64,000 nt of DNA, taken from assembly GCA_037045265.1 (NCBI GenBank), contig JBAOHV010000015.1, positions 62,001-126,000 of the forward strand, in the 5' to 3' direction. This document shows positions 26,714 through 36,884 of this stretch, in pieces. Every line of letters starts with the position of its first letter. Position 1 is the first letter of the stretch. The DNA comes from JBAOHV01 sp037045265. Lineage in GTDB: Bacteria; Actinomycetota; Acidimicrobiia; Acidimicrobiales; Microtrichaceae. The notes under the pieces were generated by a model. It was not told the origin of the DNA. It saw only the letters and a list, made by a program, of their open reading frames with translations, and made no database searches. Both the position numbers and the translations under genes were made by a program.

Positions 26714-27808
26714 ATGGATCCCGTAGCGAGCACCTCATCGCCAACACAGCACGGCACCCCGGGAGGCCCGGCGGCGCGCCCGCCCGAAGCCGCGGTGCTC
26801 GAGCACCTGCTGTTCGAGGTGAAGAAGGTCATCGTCGGCCAGGACAGGGCGATCGAGCGGATGCTGGCGTGCCTGATCGCCGGCGGGCACTGCCTGCTCG
26901 AGAGCGTTCCGGGGCTCGCCAAGACCCTGGCCGCCGAGACGCTCGCCACCGCTGTGGGCGGCACGTTCTCACGGGTGCAGTTCACCCCCGACCTGCTCCC
27001 GGCCGACGTCGTCGGAACGCGCATCTACCGGGCCTCGACCGAGCAGTTCGACGTCGAGCTGGGCCCGGTCTTCGCCAACTTCCTCCTGGCCGACGAGATC
27101 AACCGTGCTCCGGCGAAGGTGCAGTCAGCGCTGCTCGAGGTCATGGCGGAGCACCAGGTCACGATCGGCGGCGTCACCCACGAGGTACCTCAGCCGTTCC
27201 TGGTCATGGCGACCCAGAACCCGATCGAGTCCGAGGGTGTCTACCCACTGCCCGAGGCCCAGCGGGACCGCTTCCTGATGAAGGTCGTGCTGGACTACCC
27301 GGCACCGAACGAAGAGGTGGAGATCGTCCAGCGGATGGGAACCAACCCACCGACGGCGACCCAGGTCGTCGAACTGGATCAGGTCAAGGCCCTGCAGGAC
27401 GCAGCCGACCGCGTCTACGTCGACCGCTCGGTCCTCGAGTACGCGGTGAACCTGGTTCTGTGCACACGAACCCCCGAGAACTACGGCCTGGCCGAGCTGC
27501 GGACCTTCATCGAGCTGGGGGCCAGCCCTCGAGCATCGATCGGTCTGATCCGCGGCGGCCGGGCACTCGCGCTGCTGCGCGGCCGGTCATACCTGACCCC
27601 CCAGGACGTGTTCGACGTCGCTCCCGAGATACTGCGCCATCGGCTGCTGCTCTCCTACGAGGCGCTCGCCCAGGACGTCGACGTCGAGCAGGTCATGACC
27701 CGCGTGCTCTCGACCGTGCCCGCACCACGGGTCACTCCTGCACAGGGCGGCGCCCCGGTCGATCCATACCTGGGCGCTGCATCGGATTCCCAGGCCTGGG
27801 GGGCCTGA
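26714..27808 (+). CDS. moxR: MoxR-family AAA+ ATPase
   Basis: MoxR proteins are chaperone-like ATPases that act with VWA-domain proteins. The 364-residue protein has Walker A (ESVPGLAKT), Walker B (LLADEINRAP), sensor 1 (VMATQNPIESEGVYPLPEAQ) and the C-terminal lid. AGGAG stands five bases before the ATG. It starts a three-gene plus-strand operon with a DUF58 protein (start four bases after the stop) and a VWA protein, the standard MoxR cassette. Intact. Confidence 0.93.
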   Translation: MDPVASTSSPTQHGTPGGPAARPPEAAVLEHLLFEVKKVIVGQDRAIERMLACLIAGGHCLLESVPGLAKTLAAETLATAVGGTFSRVQFTPDLLPADVVGTRIYRASTEQFDVELGPVFANFLLADEINRAPAKVQSALLEVMAEHQVTIGGVTHEVPQPFLVMATQNPIESEGVYPLPEAQRDRFLMKVVLDYPAPNEEVEIVQRMGTNPPTATQVVELDQVKALQDAADRVYVDRSVLEYAVNLVLCTRTPENYGLAELRTFIELGASPRASIGLIRGGRALALLRGRSYLTPQDVFDVAPEILRHRLLLSYEALAQDVDVEQVMTRVLSTVPAPRVTPAQGGAPVDPYLGAASDSQAWGA

Positions 27809-27811
27809 GCG

Positions 27812-28756
27812 GTGGCGGGTCTGTCCGACACCCTCGGACTGGTCGGCGACCGACCAGCGGACGAGATCATCCGTCGGCTCACCCTGGATGTGTCCCGCCG
27901 TCTCGACGGGATGCTGCACGGCGACTTCATGGGCATCGTCCCGGGCCGTGGCTCCGAGCCCGGTGAGACCCGTCGTTACGAACCCGGTGACGACGTGCGA
28001 CACATCGACTGGAACGTCACCGCGCGCATGCAGCAGCCATACCTCCGCGAGACGATCGCCGACCGCGAGCTGGAGACATGGATGCTCGTCGACCGATCAC
28101 CGCGGCTCGACTTCGGCACTGCATCGTGCGAGAAGCGAGACCTCGTGCTCGGCGCTGCTGCAGGGATCGGGCTGTTGACCGCCCGCGGAGGCAATCGACT
28201 GGGGGCGATGGTCATCCGCGGACCTCACATGACCACGGTCCCGCCCCGCCAAGGGCGCCGGAACCTGCTCGGCATACTCGACCGGGTCCTCGGTTCCCCA
28301 CGCATCGACGGCGCCGGACCGACCGACATGCGCGCCGGGCTGAAGGCCGTCGGCGCGATGGCACCAAGACGCGGGCTGATCGCGGTCCTCTCCGACTTCC
28401 AGTCCGATCCGGACCACTGGCGCACCGCGCTGGGGGCCGTCGCGCTACGCCATTCGGTGCTCTGCGTCCAGGTCATCGACCCACGCGACATCGAGCTCCC
28501 TCCGGTCGGACTGCTGCACTTCGTCGACCCCGCCACAGGCGCCACCCGCGAGGTGAACACCGACGACAGATCCGTTCGTGAGCGTTACGCCGAAGCGGCC
28601 GCACGTCAGCAGGCGGGCATAGTGCGTGCGATCCGCAGTGCCGGGGCCGACCACATGGTCCTGCGCACCGACGGCGACTGGCTGATGGACCTGGCGCGCC
28701 ACGTGTCCCAACGGCGACAACGCGCCGAGGTCACAGCAGGAAGGCGTGTTCGATGA
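27812..28756 (+). CDS. DUF58 domain protein of the MoxR cassette
   Basis: A 314-residue DUF58 protein with the family signature (RRYEPGDDVRHIDWNVTAR) and a VWA-like fold behind it (LVDRSPRLDFG). These proteins are usual partners of MoxR ATPases, but their biochemical role is not settled. GTG 27812 follows moxR by three bases, and its stop overlaps the next start (ATGA), so the three products are probably made together. Confidence 0.88.
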   Translation: MAGLSDTLGLVGDRPADEIIRRLTLDVSRRLDGMLHGDFMGIVPGRGSEPGETRRYEPGDDVRHIDWNVTARMQQPYLRETIADRELETWMLVDRSPRLDFGTASCEKRDLVLGAAAGIGLLTARGGNRLGAMVIRGPHMTTVPPRQGRRNLLGILDRVLGSPRIDGAGPTDMRAGLKAVGAMAPRRGLIAVLSDFQSDPDHWRTALGAVALRHSVLCVQVIDPRDIELPPVGLLHFVDPATGATREVNTDDRSVRERYAEAAARQQAGIVRAIRSAGADHMVLRTDGDWLMDLARHVSQRRQRAEVTAGRRVR

Positions 28757-29724
28757 GCGAGTGGTTCGTCGAGCCGACACGTCTCTGGCTGCTGGTGGTC
28801 GTCGCTGCCCTCATCGGGCTCTACATCGCGATGCAGTTCACGAAGCCCCGCTACACGGTGCGCTTCTCGAACCTGGACCTGCTCGACAGCGTCGCCCCCA
28901 AGCGGCCGGGGTGGCGCAGGCACCTGAGCGCCGCGTGCTTCGTCGTGGCGCTGACCTTGCTGGTCGTCTCGTTCGCGCAACCGGTCATGACGGTGCGAGT
29001 TCCACAGGAACGCACCACCGTGATGCTCGCCTTCGACACTTCCCTCTCGATGGCCGCAGAGGACGTCGAGCCGAACAGGTTCATAGCGGCGCAGACTGCG
29101 GCCAAGGAGTTCATCGATGAACTGCCGGACCGACTCAACGTCGGGCTGGTCGGCTTCGCAGGCACCGCGCAGCTGCTCGTCCCCCCGACACAGAACCACG
29201 AGGACGTGATCATGGCGATCGACGGCCTGGAGCTGGACAAGGCCACGGCCATCGGCGACGCGGTGGCGTTGTCGCTCGACGTCATCGAGGATCAGGCCGT
29301 GGGTGTCGAGGAAGGACAGCCCGACGCGGCGATCGTGTTGATCTCCGACGGCGAGACGACGGTCGGACTGCCGACCGAGGAGGCGATCCCGCTCGCTCAA
29401 GAGGCGGGTGTCGCCGTCACGACCATCGCCTACGGAACCTCTGACGGCCAGATCATGGTCGACGAGGATGGCGACGGTGTGGGCCAGCTGACGCCGGTGC
29501 CCGTCAACGTCGAGGAGCTGCGTGCACTGGCCGAGGGCACGGGTGGCCAGGCTTTCACCGCCGAGTCGGCGTCGGATCTGCGCACCGTCTACGAGCAGCT
29601 CGGTTCGACGATCGGCTATGAGGAGGAGAAGCAGGACGTCGCCTACCGGTTCGTCGGCGCGGGTCTGGCGATGATGCTCATCGCCGCGGGCTTCTCGTTG
29701 CGCTGGTTCAGCCGCCTGCCCTGA
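28753..29724 (+). CDS. Membrane-anchored VWA-domain protein (BatA-like)
   Basis: The 323-residue protein has a short membrane segment near the N-terminus (about 10-26), another at about 57-78, a von Willebrand A domain with the MIDAS motif DTSLSM and later GDAVALSLDVIED and ISDGETT, and a final membrane helix (about 300-318). An EF-hand-like acidic loop (DEDGDGVGQL) is inserted in the VWA domain. It is the likely metal-dependent binding partner of the MoxR ATPase encoded two genes upstream. It ends 21 bases before the convergent smc stop. Confidence 0.9.
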   Translation: MSEWFVEPTRLWLLVVVAALIGLYIAMQFTKPRYTVRFSNLDLLDSVAPKRPGWRRHLSAACFVVALTLLVVSFAQPVMTVRVPQERTTVMLAFDTSLSMAAEDVEPNRFIAAQTAAKEFIDELPDRLNVGLVGFAGTAQLLVPPTQNHEDVIMAIDGLELDKATAIGDAVALSLDVIEDQAVGVEEGQPDAAIVLISDGETTVGLPTEEAIPLAQEAGVAVTTIAYGTSDGQIMVDEDGDGVGQLTPVPVNVEELRALAEGTGGQAFTAESASDLRTVYEQLGSTIGYEEEKQDVAYRFVGAGLAMMLIAAGFSLRWFSRLP

Positions 29725-29745
29725 ACTCCCTGACGCACCCTGGGG

Positions 29746-32700
29746 TCAGGACTCGAGCACGGCGGTCGCCTTCTCGGAGACGACCCGGGACGAACCGCCC
29801 GGCTCCATGGTGACGCCGTAGAGGATGTCGGCCGCCTCCATGGTGCGCTTCTGGTGGCTGACGATGATCAGCTGTGCAGTTCGCCGGAACTCAGCGACCA
29901 GGTCCAGGAATCGGTGCAGGTTGACGTCGTCGAGTGCCGCTTCTACCTCATCCATCACGTAGAAGGGTGACGGCCGCGACCTGAACACCGCGAACAGGTA
30001 CGCAAGCGCGGTGAGTGAACGCTCGCCGCCTGAGAGCAACGACAGCTTGCGGACGTTCTTGCCTGACGGCTTGGCCTCGATCTCGATACCGGTCTCGAGA
30101 AGGTTGTTCGGATCCGTCAGGCGCAATCGTCCTTGGCCGCCCGGGAACAGCGTCTCGAACAACACGGTGAAGTTCTGGCTCACGTCGGCGAACGCGGCCG
30201 AGAACACCTTGACGATCTCCTCGTCGACCGCCTTGATCACCTTGGTCAGCTCGCGACGGCTCTGGCGGATGTCCTCGAGCTGCCCTTCGAGGAACTCATG
30301 GCGCTGCGAGAGCTCCTCGAACTCCTGGAGTGCGAGCGGGTTGATGGGACCCATTATCCGCAGTTCCCGTTCGAGCTCGCGCACACGGGCCCCGGCAGTC
30401 ACGCCGTCGGGAAGAGGTGGGCACTCTGCTGCCAGAGCCGCTTCGGGCTCGCTGTCGAGCTCGTGGCGAAGAGCCTCGGTAGCGGCTTCCAGACGCATCC
30501 GCGTCTCGGCATCGGTGATCTCGGCCTTCTGGAGCCTGGCGCGGAGCTCCTCGAGCTGACGCTCAGCTGCTGCTCGCTCCTGGCGCAACGACTCGAGCCG
30601 GGACGTCACGTCGCGGGCCTCGTCAGACTGGCGGCGTCGCTCCTCGCGCAGAAGACCCAGGTTGGCTTCGATCGTCGATGTCCGCTCACCGACGAACTCC
30701 GCGAGCCGGTCCGTCGCTGCCGCGCGCGCCTCGAGCTCGACACGCCTACGGGCGGCCTCGTCGCGCTCGGCGATGTTGCGCGACAGGCGTTCGGTCACCT
30801 GCGCCAGTCGATCGGTCACGTAGCGGCGCCGTTCCTCGATCCCTGCTTGTCGGACCTCGAGGTCGGTGCGCATCGCTGCGACGCGGGAGCTGTGTTCGTC
30901 GAGCAGATGCTGGGCTTCGGCCATGGCCCGGGCACGTGCCCCCAACTCCAGCTCGGCCGCCTCGAGCTGCGGAAGCAGCCCCTCGAGCTGACCCACCCGC
31001 TCGGTCTCACGCGAGTGACGCTCCACCAGTTCACCCAGGTGAGCGCCCAGCGATTCCTGTTCCTGGCGGGCTTCGTCCACGTCTCCAGACAGCCGGCGGA
31101 ACGTCTCAGCGGCTGCGCCGTCCACGCGACTCGTTCGCGTCGAATGCCCACGATGCCTCCTGTTCGGCCCGGCGCACCTCGGTGACCGCGGCCCGGGCCT
31201 CCTCGACCCGAGCCCGGGCAGCGTCGCGATCTGCGAGGGTCGACTCGGCGCGTGACGTCGCCTCCTCGAGCGCTGCGCCTGTGGCGCCCGAGCGCGCTGC
31301 ACCGATCCGCCAACCGGCGATTCCCAGCCGATCGCCCCCTCGGGTCACCACGACCGCCGCCGGGTACTGCGCTGCTATCGGGACGGCGGCCTCCCAACCG
31401 CCTTCCACTGCCACAGCCGATGACAACAGTGCGTCGAGCACCCGGTCGATCCCGGCCGGCGCTCCCCCGGCGGCACGGACGTGGCGACGTACAGGCTCAC
31501 CGACCGGAGGGGGTGTCGCGGCGACGGCGGCCACACCTCCCAGAGCGAGCACGGCACCGTTGTGGTCCCCATTCTCCAGCGATGAAAGGGCCCGCTGTGC
31601 CGCGTCGACGTCAGTCACCACGACAGCGCCGAGCGCCTCACCAGCGGCCGCTTCGAAGGACTCCTCCCAACCTGCGTCGACCTCCACCAGGTCCAACAGG
31701 GTGCCGAGTACCCCGTCGAGGCCCGAGAGATGCGCCGCACCGGCGCGCTGTTCGCGCCTCGTCGAGAGCAAGGGTCAGCGCATCAGCCCGGGCCGTCCAC
31801 GCTGAGTGCTCGGCCTCGGCGTCGATCGACTGCTGTTCGGCCGCAGCAAGCCGTTGCTCCGACTCCAGACGGCGGGTGGCTGCATCCTTCATGACTGCCG
31901 AAAGGCCTTCGCCGGCAGAGACGGCCTGTCGGCGTTCAAGGTCTGCCCGTTCGGACTCGACCACCAGCCGTTCGACCTTCTGGGCGAGGGAGTCGCGGCG
32001 CGCTTCGAGTCGTTCGCGGTCGTTGCGGGTGCGCTCGATGGCGGAGCGAAGTGCCGCCAACTCGCCGCGGGTGCCTGCGGCCTCGCCCGTCGGAGCGGGA
32101 ACGCCCTCGCCCCAGTCGGCCTCGAAACGCTGGCGTTCAGCTGCGAGCTCCCCCTCGGCCTCTGCCAGACCCAGCCCGGCGACCTCGATCGACTCGGTGT
32201 CGAGCTCGGTCTGGACGGCTTCTGAGCGCAGCTGTGACTGCTCGGACTCCAACGATGCGATCACACCGGCGTCGACCGACGAGCTCAGCTCCCGCTCCAC
32301 TCCACGCCGGCGTTCCGCCAGCAGCGCCAGCTGCCCCCTGGCCTTCTCGCGAAGCGTCTCGTAGCGCACCAGTGCGTCACCGACGTCGCGCCCTCCCAGC
32401 GACGACAGCTGCGCCTCGGTTCCCAGCACCCGCGAGTCGAGCTCGGCGAGCGTTGCGCGGAGCTGCTGGTCCTGGGTCCGCAGCTCGGCCTGGCTCCGGC
32501 TGCCCACCTCGAGCTGCGACCTGAGGCGGGAGAGCTCCCGGCCCGCGACGAAGAGACGCAGAGAATCGAGCTCCGCGACCAGATCGCCGTGACGCCGTGC
32601 GGCGTCGGCCTGGCGTTCGAGAGGGCGCAGCTGTCGCCGGACCTCGCGGAGGAGGTCCTGGATGCGGGTCAGGTTGGCCTCGGTCGCGGAGAGTCTACGT

Positions 32701-33233
32701 TCGGCGCGTTCCTTGCGACGCCGGTACTTGAGCACCCCGGCAGCCTCTTCGATGATGAGCCGACGTTCCTCGGGGCGAGCGTTGAGAACCCCGTCGATGT
32801 TGCCCTGGGAGATGATCACGTGCTGCTGGCGTCCGACGCCGGAGTCCGACAACAGCTCCTGGATGTCGAGCAGGCGGCAAGGGACGCCGTTGATCGCGTA
32901 CTCGCTGTCGCCGGAGCGGAACAGCAGGCGGGTGATCGTGACCTCGGTGAAGTCGATCGGCAGAAGCCCTTCGCTGTTGTCGATCGTGAGCGACACCTCG
33001 GCGCGGCCGAGAGCCGGACGCTTCGAGGTGCCTGCGAAGATGACGTCGTCCATCTTCTGCGACCGCACCGCCGAGGGCGCTTGGGCGCCCAGCACCCAAC
33101 CGATCGCGTCCACGACGTTCGACTTGCCCGAACCGTTCGGACCGACGACCACGGTGACACCCGGCTCGAGGCTCAGGTCGGCGACATCGGCGAAGGACTT
33201 GAAGCCCTTGATCTGCAGTGTCTTGAGGAACAC
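29746..33233 (-). CDS. smc: Chromosome segregation protein SMC (frame broken near 31752 and 31120)
   Basis: SMC is the ATP-driven condensin subunit that compacts and segregates the chromosome. The N-terminal head (KTLQIKGFKSFAD, Walker A GPNGSGKSN) and the C-terminal head (signature LLSGGERSLTALAYLFA, Walker B PFYVMDEVEAALDD) are separated by two long coiled coils and a hinge (about residues 500-660). One extra base at the start of the hinge and one after it divide the gene into three frames. The implied length is 1161 residues, normal for SMC. It follows the Fpg-like gene in the usual order. Confidence 0.94.
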
Positions 33234-33278
33234 GTCGCTCCTGCTCGGTGGCGTTGGAGTTCTTGGACGGAAGTGCGA

Positions 33279-34113
33279 TCAGACCTGGGTCTGTTCGCAG
33301 AAGTACGTGTAGCCGCTGCCGAATCGGGCCTTGACGATCGGCCCTCTGGCGCGCGGGCTCATCTCACCGTCGCGCTTGTAGACGGCGATGTACTGCTGGT
33401 AGTCGCCGGACTCGCCGGACAGCCCGACCCAGCCGTCCGGGCCGATCGTGGTCCCGCCGTACTTCACGGCCTCGTGGACGGTCTCAACCACGGCACGGTA
33501 GAGGCGGCGGATCTCCTGGGCGGACAGGCTCGACGGCACCCGGTCGTAGCGGAGCCCCGCGTGGAACAGGATCTCGTCGGAGTAGATGGATCCGACCCCG
33601 ACCATGAAGGTCGGGTCCATCAGCACCGACTTGAGCTTGCCATCGCGACGCAGGACGGCCTCGCCGAAGGTCGTCCAGGAGATCGGCTCGTCGACGGGAT
33701 CGAGCCCGAGATTGAGGAGCTCGGGATGACGTTCCTCGATCTCTTCCACCGGCAGGTACTCGACCTTCGCCTGCTTCTTCGGATCGACGATGCGCAGCTG
33801 ACCGCCCTGGGTGAAGGTGAGCACCGAGCGCGGTGCCTGCCACGAGCTCGTCCTTGGGCTGGTTTCGTGTCAGGCGGGTCTGGTCGCCGATCGACAACAC
33901 CAGGGCATGGGTGCCCTCGACCCCGAGGAGCAGCAGCGTCCCCCGCCGGGTGACACCGGAGAGCTTCGCTCCGTCGAGCGCCCCGATCAGCGCCTTCTTC
34001 GTCGGATGACCGACGATGCCTGCGACCGGCACCTCGGTCGACTTGACCTTGCGTTCGCCGATCTCCCGGTCCAGGTCTCTTCGAAGCAGTTCGAGTTCGG
34101 GTAGCTCAGGCAT
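33279..34113 (-). CDS. mutM: Fpg/Nei-family DNA glycosylase lacking zinc-finger cysteines (frame broken near 33826)
   Basis: A homologue of formamidopyrimidine-DNA glycosylase, encoded in its usual place between smc and rnc. The N-terminus MPELPELELL keeps the catalytic Pro and Glu. The usual RRGK lysine is Thr here (RRGTLLLLG, about residue 59). The helix-two-turn-helix part (FMVGVGSIYSDEILFHAGL) is present. The C-terminal zinc finger has lost most cysteines (MSPRARGPIV and YTYFCEQTQV replace the CxxC pairs) and the finger arginine is not evident. One extra base near 33826 breaks the frame; the intact length is 277 residues. Substrate range is uncertain. Confidence 0.85.
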
Positions 34114-34915
34114 TGTCTCTTCCTCGGATGGTTGTCGCCGCGTCAGGAACGAAGCCCCCGTGCGCCTCGGCCCGGCGGTCGGCCTCACGCTCGTCGTGGA
34201 GCCGTCGGACAGCTGCCAGCGCGGCTGCCTGCTCGGCTTCCTTCTTGGTTCGTCCGTCACCCTCGCCCCAGACGGTCCCGTCGAGCACGACGCTGGCGGC
34301 GAACCGCTTCTCGTGTTCGGGGCCGTCCTCGGTCAGGTCGTAGCGCGGCAGCTGACCGAAGTGGCGGGCCGCGTACTCCTGGAGTCGGGACTTGTGGTCA
34401 CTGGCCAGCCCGCCGTTCACCACTTCGTCTATCCGCCCGCCGAGGAGGTGCAGCATCATCGAGGCGGAAGCACTGGTACCGCCGTCCAGGTAGACGGCAC
34501 CGATAACCGCTTCCATCGCATCGGCGAGGATCGACGTCTTGTCACGCCCGCCCGTGGACTCCTCGCCCTTGCCGAGCGCCAGCGCTGCGCCAAGGTCGAC
34601 CGAACGCGCCACCTCGGCCAGCGCGGCGGTACTCACCAGCTCCGATCGGCGCCGGGCCAGCACCCCTTCGTTCATCTCCGGAGAGGCGCGGTAGAGGTGA
34701 TCGGTGACGATCACACCCAGCACCGCGTCGCCGAGGAACTCGAGCCGTTCGTTGGACTCAACCGAGCCGTGCTCGGCACACCAGGAACGGTGCCGGAGCG
34801 AGAGGTCGAGCAAGGAGTGGTCGGTGAATCTGTATGCAAGGTGGCCGCAGAGTACGTCGCGAGGGTCGACGGGCTCGGCGTCAGAGCTTTGCGATGACGT
34901 AGTCGACGGAGTCAC
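34106..34915 (-). CDS. rnc: Ribonuclease III
   Basis: RNase III cuts double-stranded RNA, including rRNA precursors. The catalytic motif NERLEFLGDAVLG and the second acidic site (DAMEAVIGAVYLDGG) are in the N-terminal domain, and a dsRNA-binding domain (about 175-245) follows, ending with KKEAEQAAALAAVRRL. GTG 34915 overlaps the acpP stop by about 35 bases; no better start is visible downstream. The stop overlaps the start of the Fpg-like gene by 8 bases. Confidence 0.93.
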   Translation of the reverse strand: MTPSTTSSQSSDAEPVDPRDVLCGHLAYRFTDHSLLDLSLRHRSWCAEHGSVESNERLEFLGDAVLGVIVTDHLYRASPEMNEGVLARRRSELVSTAALAEVARSVDLGAALALGKGEESTGGRDKTSILADAMEAVIGAVYLDGGTSASASMMLHLLGGRIDEVVNGGLASDHKSRLQEYAARHFGQLPRYDLTEDGPEHEKRFAASVVLDGTVWGEGDGRTKKEAEQAAALAAVRRLHDEREADRRAEAHGGFVPDAATTIRGRDNA

Positions 34916-35159
34916 GGACCGACCTCAGATCCTCGAGGTCCTCGTCCTCGATCCGGAATCCGACGTTGTGCTCGCCGAACTCCTCCTCCAGCGCCTCCAC
35001 GAGCTCGATCAGCTCGAGCGAGCCAAGGTGGAGGTCTTCTGTGAACGAGTCACCCTCGTTGATGGTGGCCTGATCGATGTCGAGGATGTCTGCCAGCTGT
35101 TCCTTGATGACCTGCAGGACACCTGCACGGTCGATCTGACCCGGATCGGACTCAGCCAC
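34881..35159 (-). CDS. acpP: Acyl carrier protein
   Basis: The 92-residue protein has the acidic four-helix ACP pattern and carries the phosphopantetheine serine at about residue 47 in LGSLELIELVEALEEEF. The normal Asp before this Ser (DSL) is Gly here. The upstream frame is longer, but GTG 35159 has GAGGAG a few bases before it and gives the family length. Located between rpmF and rnc, as in many bacteria. It may serve primary fatty-acid synthesis; the DSL to GSL change leaves some doubt about the partner enzymes. Confidence 0.85.
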   Translation of the reverse strand: MAESDPGQIDRAGVLQVIKEQLADILDIDQATINEGDSFTEDLHLGSLELIELVEALEEEFGEHNVGFRIEDEDLEDLRSVRDSVDYVIAKL

Positions 35160-35287
35160 GCTCTCTCCTCGATCGACGAACGGCGGCCGCGCTCCGCTGA
35201 GGCGGCACAAGAGGCGTCACTGTAACCGGTCCCGTGCTCCCCGCGCGACGATCGCCGCTCCGGGCGGGTCAGCCGCTGGGGCGACCG

Positions 35288-35467
35288 TCAGTCGACCTCG
35301 ATAGCCTGTCGGCCGTTGTACCAGCCGCAGTTCCCGCACACGACATGGGGCAGCTTGGTGGCGCTGCACCGGGGGCAGACGCTGCGGGCGGGAGCCTGGA
35401 GCGTCCAGTTCGAGGCCCGGCGGCTCCGGCTCTTGGACTTCGAGGTCTTCTTCTTCGGAACTGCCAT
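35288..35467 (-). CDS. rpmF: 50S ribosomal protein L32
   Basis: A 59-residue zinc-ribbon ribosomal protein. It starts MAVPKKKTSKSKSRSRRA and has four cysteines at about 31, 34, 44 and 47 (CPRC and CGNC), so it is the zinc-binding form. It lies between the DUF177 gene and acpP, its standard place. It was found by direct translation of the minus strand. Confidence 0.95.
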   Translation of the reverse strand: MAVPKKKTSKSKSRSRRASNWTLQAPARSVCPRCSATKLPHVVCGNCGWYNGRQAIEVD

Positions 35468-35561
35468 GGTCGTCTCTACCGGTTCGTAACTGGTGGGGGG
35501 CGGGTCTCTGTCCTGTCCGAGCTCGACGCCACTCGGGCGCGCAACGTCGGACGAGGACCTG

Positions 35562-36125
35562 TCACCCTAGCGAATCGTCGGGGTCGGCGTCGAAGTGGAG
35601 CTCCGACAGTGCCGCCCATCGTGGATCCACGGGCCGGTCCTGGGACTGCTCCCCGATCGAGACGGGGAACGATCCGGGGTCAGGACCGCCGCAATCGTCG
35701 CCGCACAAGGGGGCGAGCGGCAGGGCGAGGATCGCCGCATCGTGCAGGGCAGGCCCCAGGTCGATCGAATCACGGTCGACCTGGTGGGTCTCTTCGTCGC
35801 GGGGATCGTCGTTGAAGACCTCGGCCATCTCCGTGCGAGCGACGCCTTCGGTGGGCTCCAGGCACCGCCTGCACGCGCCGCTCCACGGCACGTCGATCGT
35901 GCCGGTCACAGCCACGCCGTCGCGGAGGGACTCCATGACGAGATCCAAATGGACGGTTCCCGGCTCCGGCACCGATGAAGTGCTGATGGCGAGCACACCC
36001 AGATCGACCGATCGCCGGATCTCCTGTCGGTTGCCCACCCGACGACGCAGCTCGGCCACGCCGATCGACACCTTCGGCAGATCCGGGGTCGGCGGCGTCA
36101 GCTCAGGCGTGTCTGCGGCCGTCAC
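35562..36125 (-). CDS. DUF177 (YceD-like) protein
   Basis: A 187-residue protein of the YceD/DUF177 family that almost always precedes rpmF and is linked to 23S rRNA maturation in some species. The conserved core is GTIDVPWSGACRRCLEP, with a later LCGDDCGG cluster, giving four cysteines that may bind zinc. GTG 36125 begins four bases after the upstream coiled-coil gene ends. The longer upstream frame overlaps that gene and is rejected. Confidence 0.87.
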   Translation of the reverse strand: MTAADTPELTPPTPDLPKVSIGVAELRRRVGNRQEIRRSVDLGVLAISTSSVPEPGTVHLDLVMESLRDGVAVTGTIDVPWSGACRRCLEPTEGVARTEMAEVFNDDPRDEETHQVDRDSIDLGPALHDAAILALPLAPLCGDDCGGPDPGSFPVSIGEQSQDRPVDPRWAALSELHFDADPDDSLG

Positions 36126-36129
36126 GGGA

Positions 36130-36735
36130 TCAGAGGTCCTGGTCGAAGACAGGGACGGCGCCGGTCGCACCTGTCGGCGGGTCCTCGCGCTCACCCAGCT
36201 CCGCCTGCTCGATCGTCGGCGCGGCCAGCCTGCTACGTCCGGTGGCCACCGCCTTGGCCACCTTGGCCAGGACGTTCTCGAAGCTGGCGAGCTTCTGGTC
36301 GCAGTAGTCCTCGGTCTCGCGCCGCATCCGCCGAGCGGCCGCCTCGGCATCCTCGATGATCTGCTGGGCAGACAGCTCAGCTGCTTTGACCACCTCGGTC
36401 CGCTGCGCCATGTGAGCGATGCGCGACTTGGCATCGGCGATCATCTCGTCGCCCTCACGCCTCGACCTCGCCAGGAACTCCTCGCGGTCCTTGAGCAACC
36501 AGCGAGCGGAGCGCAACTCGTCGGGGAGCCGGGTGACTGCTTCCTCGAGCAGTTCGAGGACCTCTTCCTTGTTCACGCGGACCGATGCCGACATCGGCAT
36601 TCCAGGCGAGCTGTCGATGATGTCGATCACCCGCCGCAGGATCGCGTCGGTCTCGGGCACGCGGTACTCGGGGTCGGTACCCCTCCGAGGAGCTCTGCCC
36701 GTTTCGCTGGCCAAGTCGTCTGCTGATGCGTTCAC
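36130..36735 (-). CDS. sepIVA: DivIVA-like coiled-coil protein, SepIVA type
   Basis: The 201-residue protein has a long helical, charged middle (about 50-165: SVRVNKEEVLELLEEAVTRL, then ADAKSRIAHMAQRTEVVKAA and EDAEAAARRMRRETEDY) typical of DivIVA/Wag31-like and ATP-synthase-b-like coils. The position next to DUF177 and rnc matches mycobacterial SepIVA, a septum and polar growth factor. The gene symbol rests on that synteny. GTG 36735 is chosen because the sequence before it loses conservation; no clear ribosome site is seen. Confidence 0.72.
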   Translation of the reverse strand: MNASADDLASETGRAPRRGTDPEYRVPETDAILRRVIDIIDSSPGMPMSASVRVNKEEVLELLEEAVTRLPDELRSARWLLKDREEFLARSRREGDEMIADAKSRIAHMAQRTEVVKAAELSAQQIIEDAEAAARRMRRETEDYCDQKLASFENVLAKVAKAVATGRSRLAAPTIEQAELGEREDPPTGATGAVPVFDQDL

Positions 36736-36884
36736 GAGACGGCGTCGCCTGATCGGGGGCGGTCGTACCCGCTGGTCTTCTGGTTCATGTGGAGTCCTCG
36801 TGGTCGTTGGACGACTTGTCGAATTCTGTCCCCCACAGGACCGCAGGTGGGCGACGGTCCGACGATCTGCCTGCTGACACCCGC

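Noticed and set aside
28606..29400. Minus-strand open frame opposite the VWA gene
   Set aside because: The plus strand has an intact VWA domain with a MIDAS motif in a MoxR operon; the antisense frame has no features.
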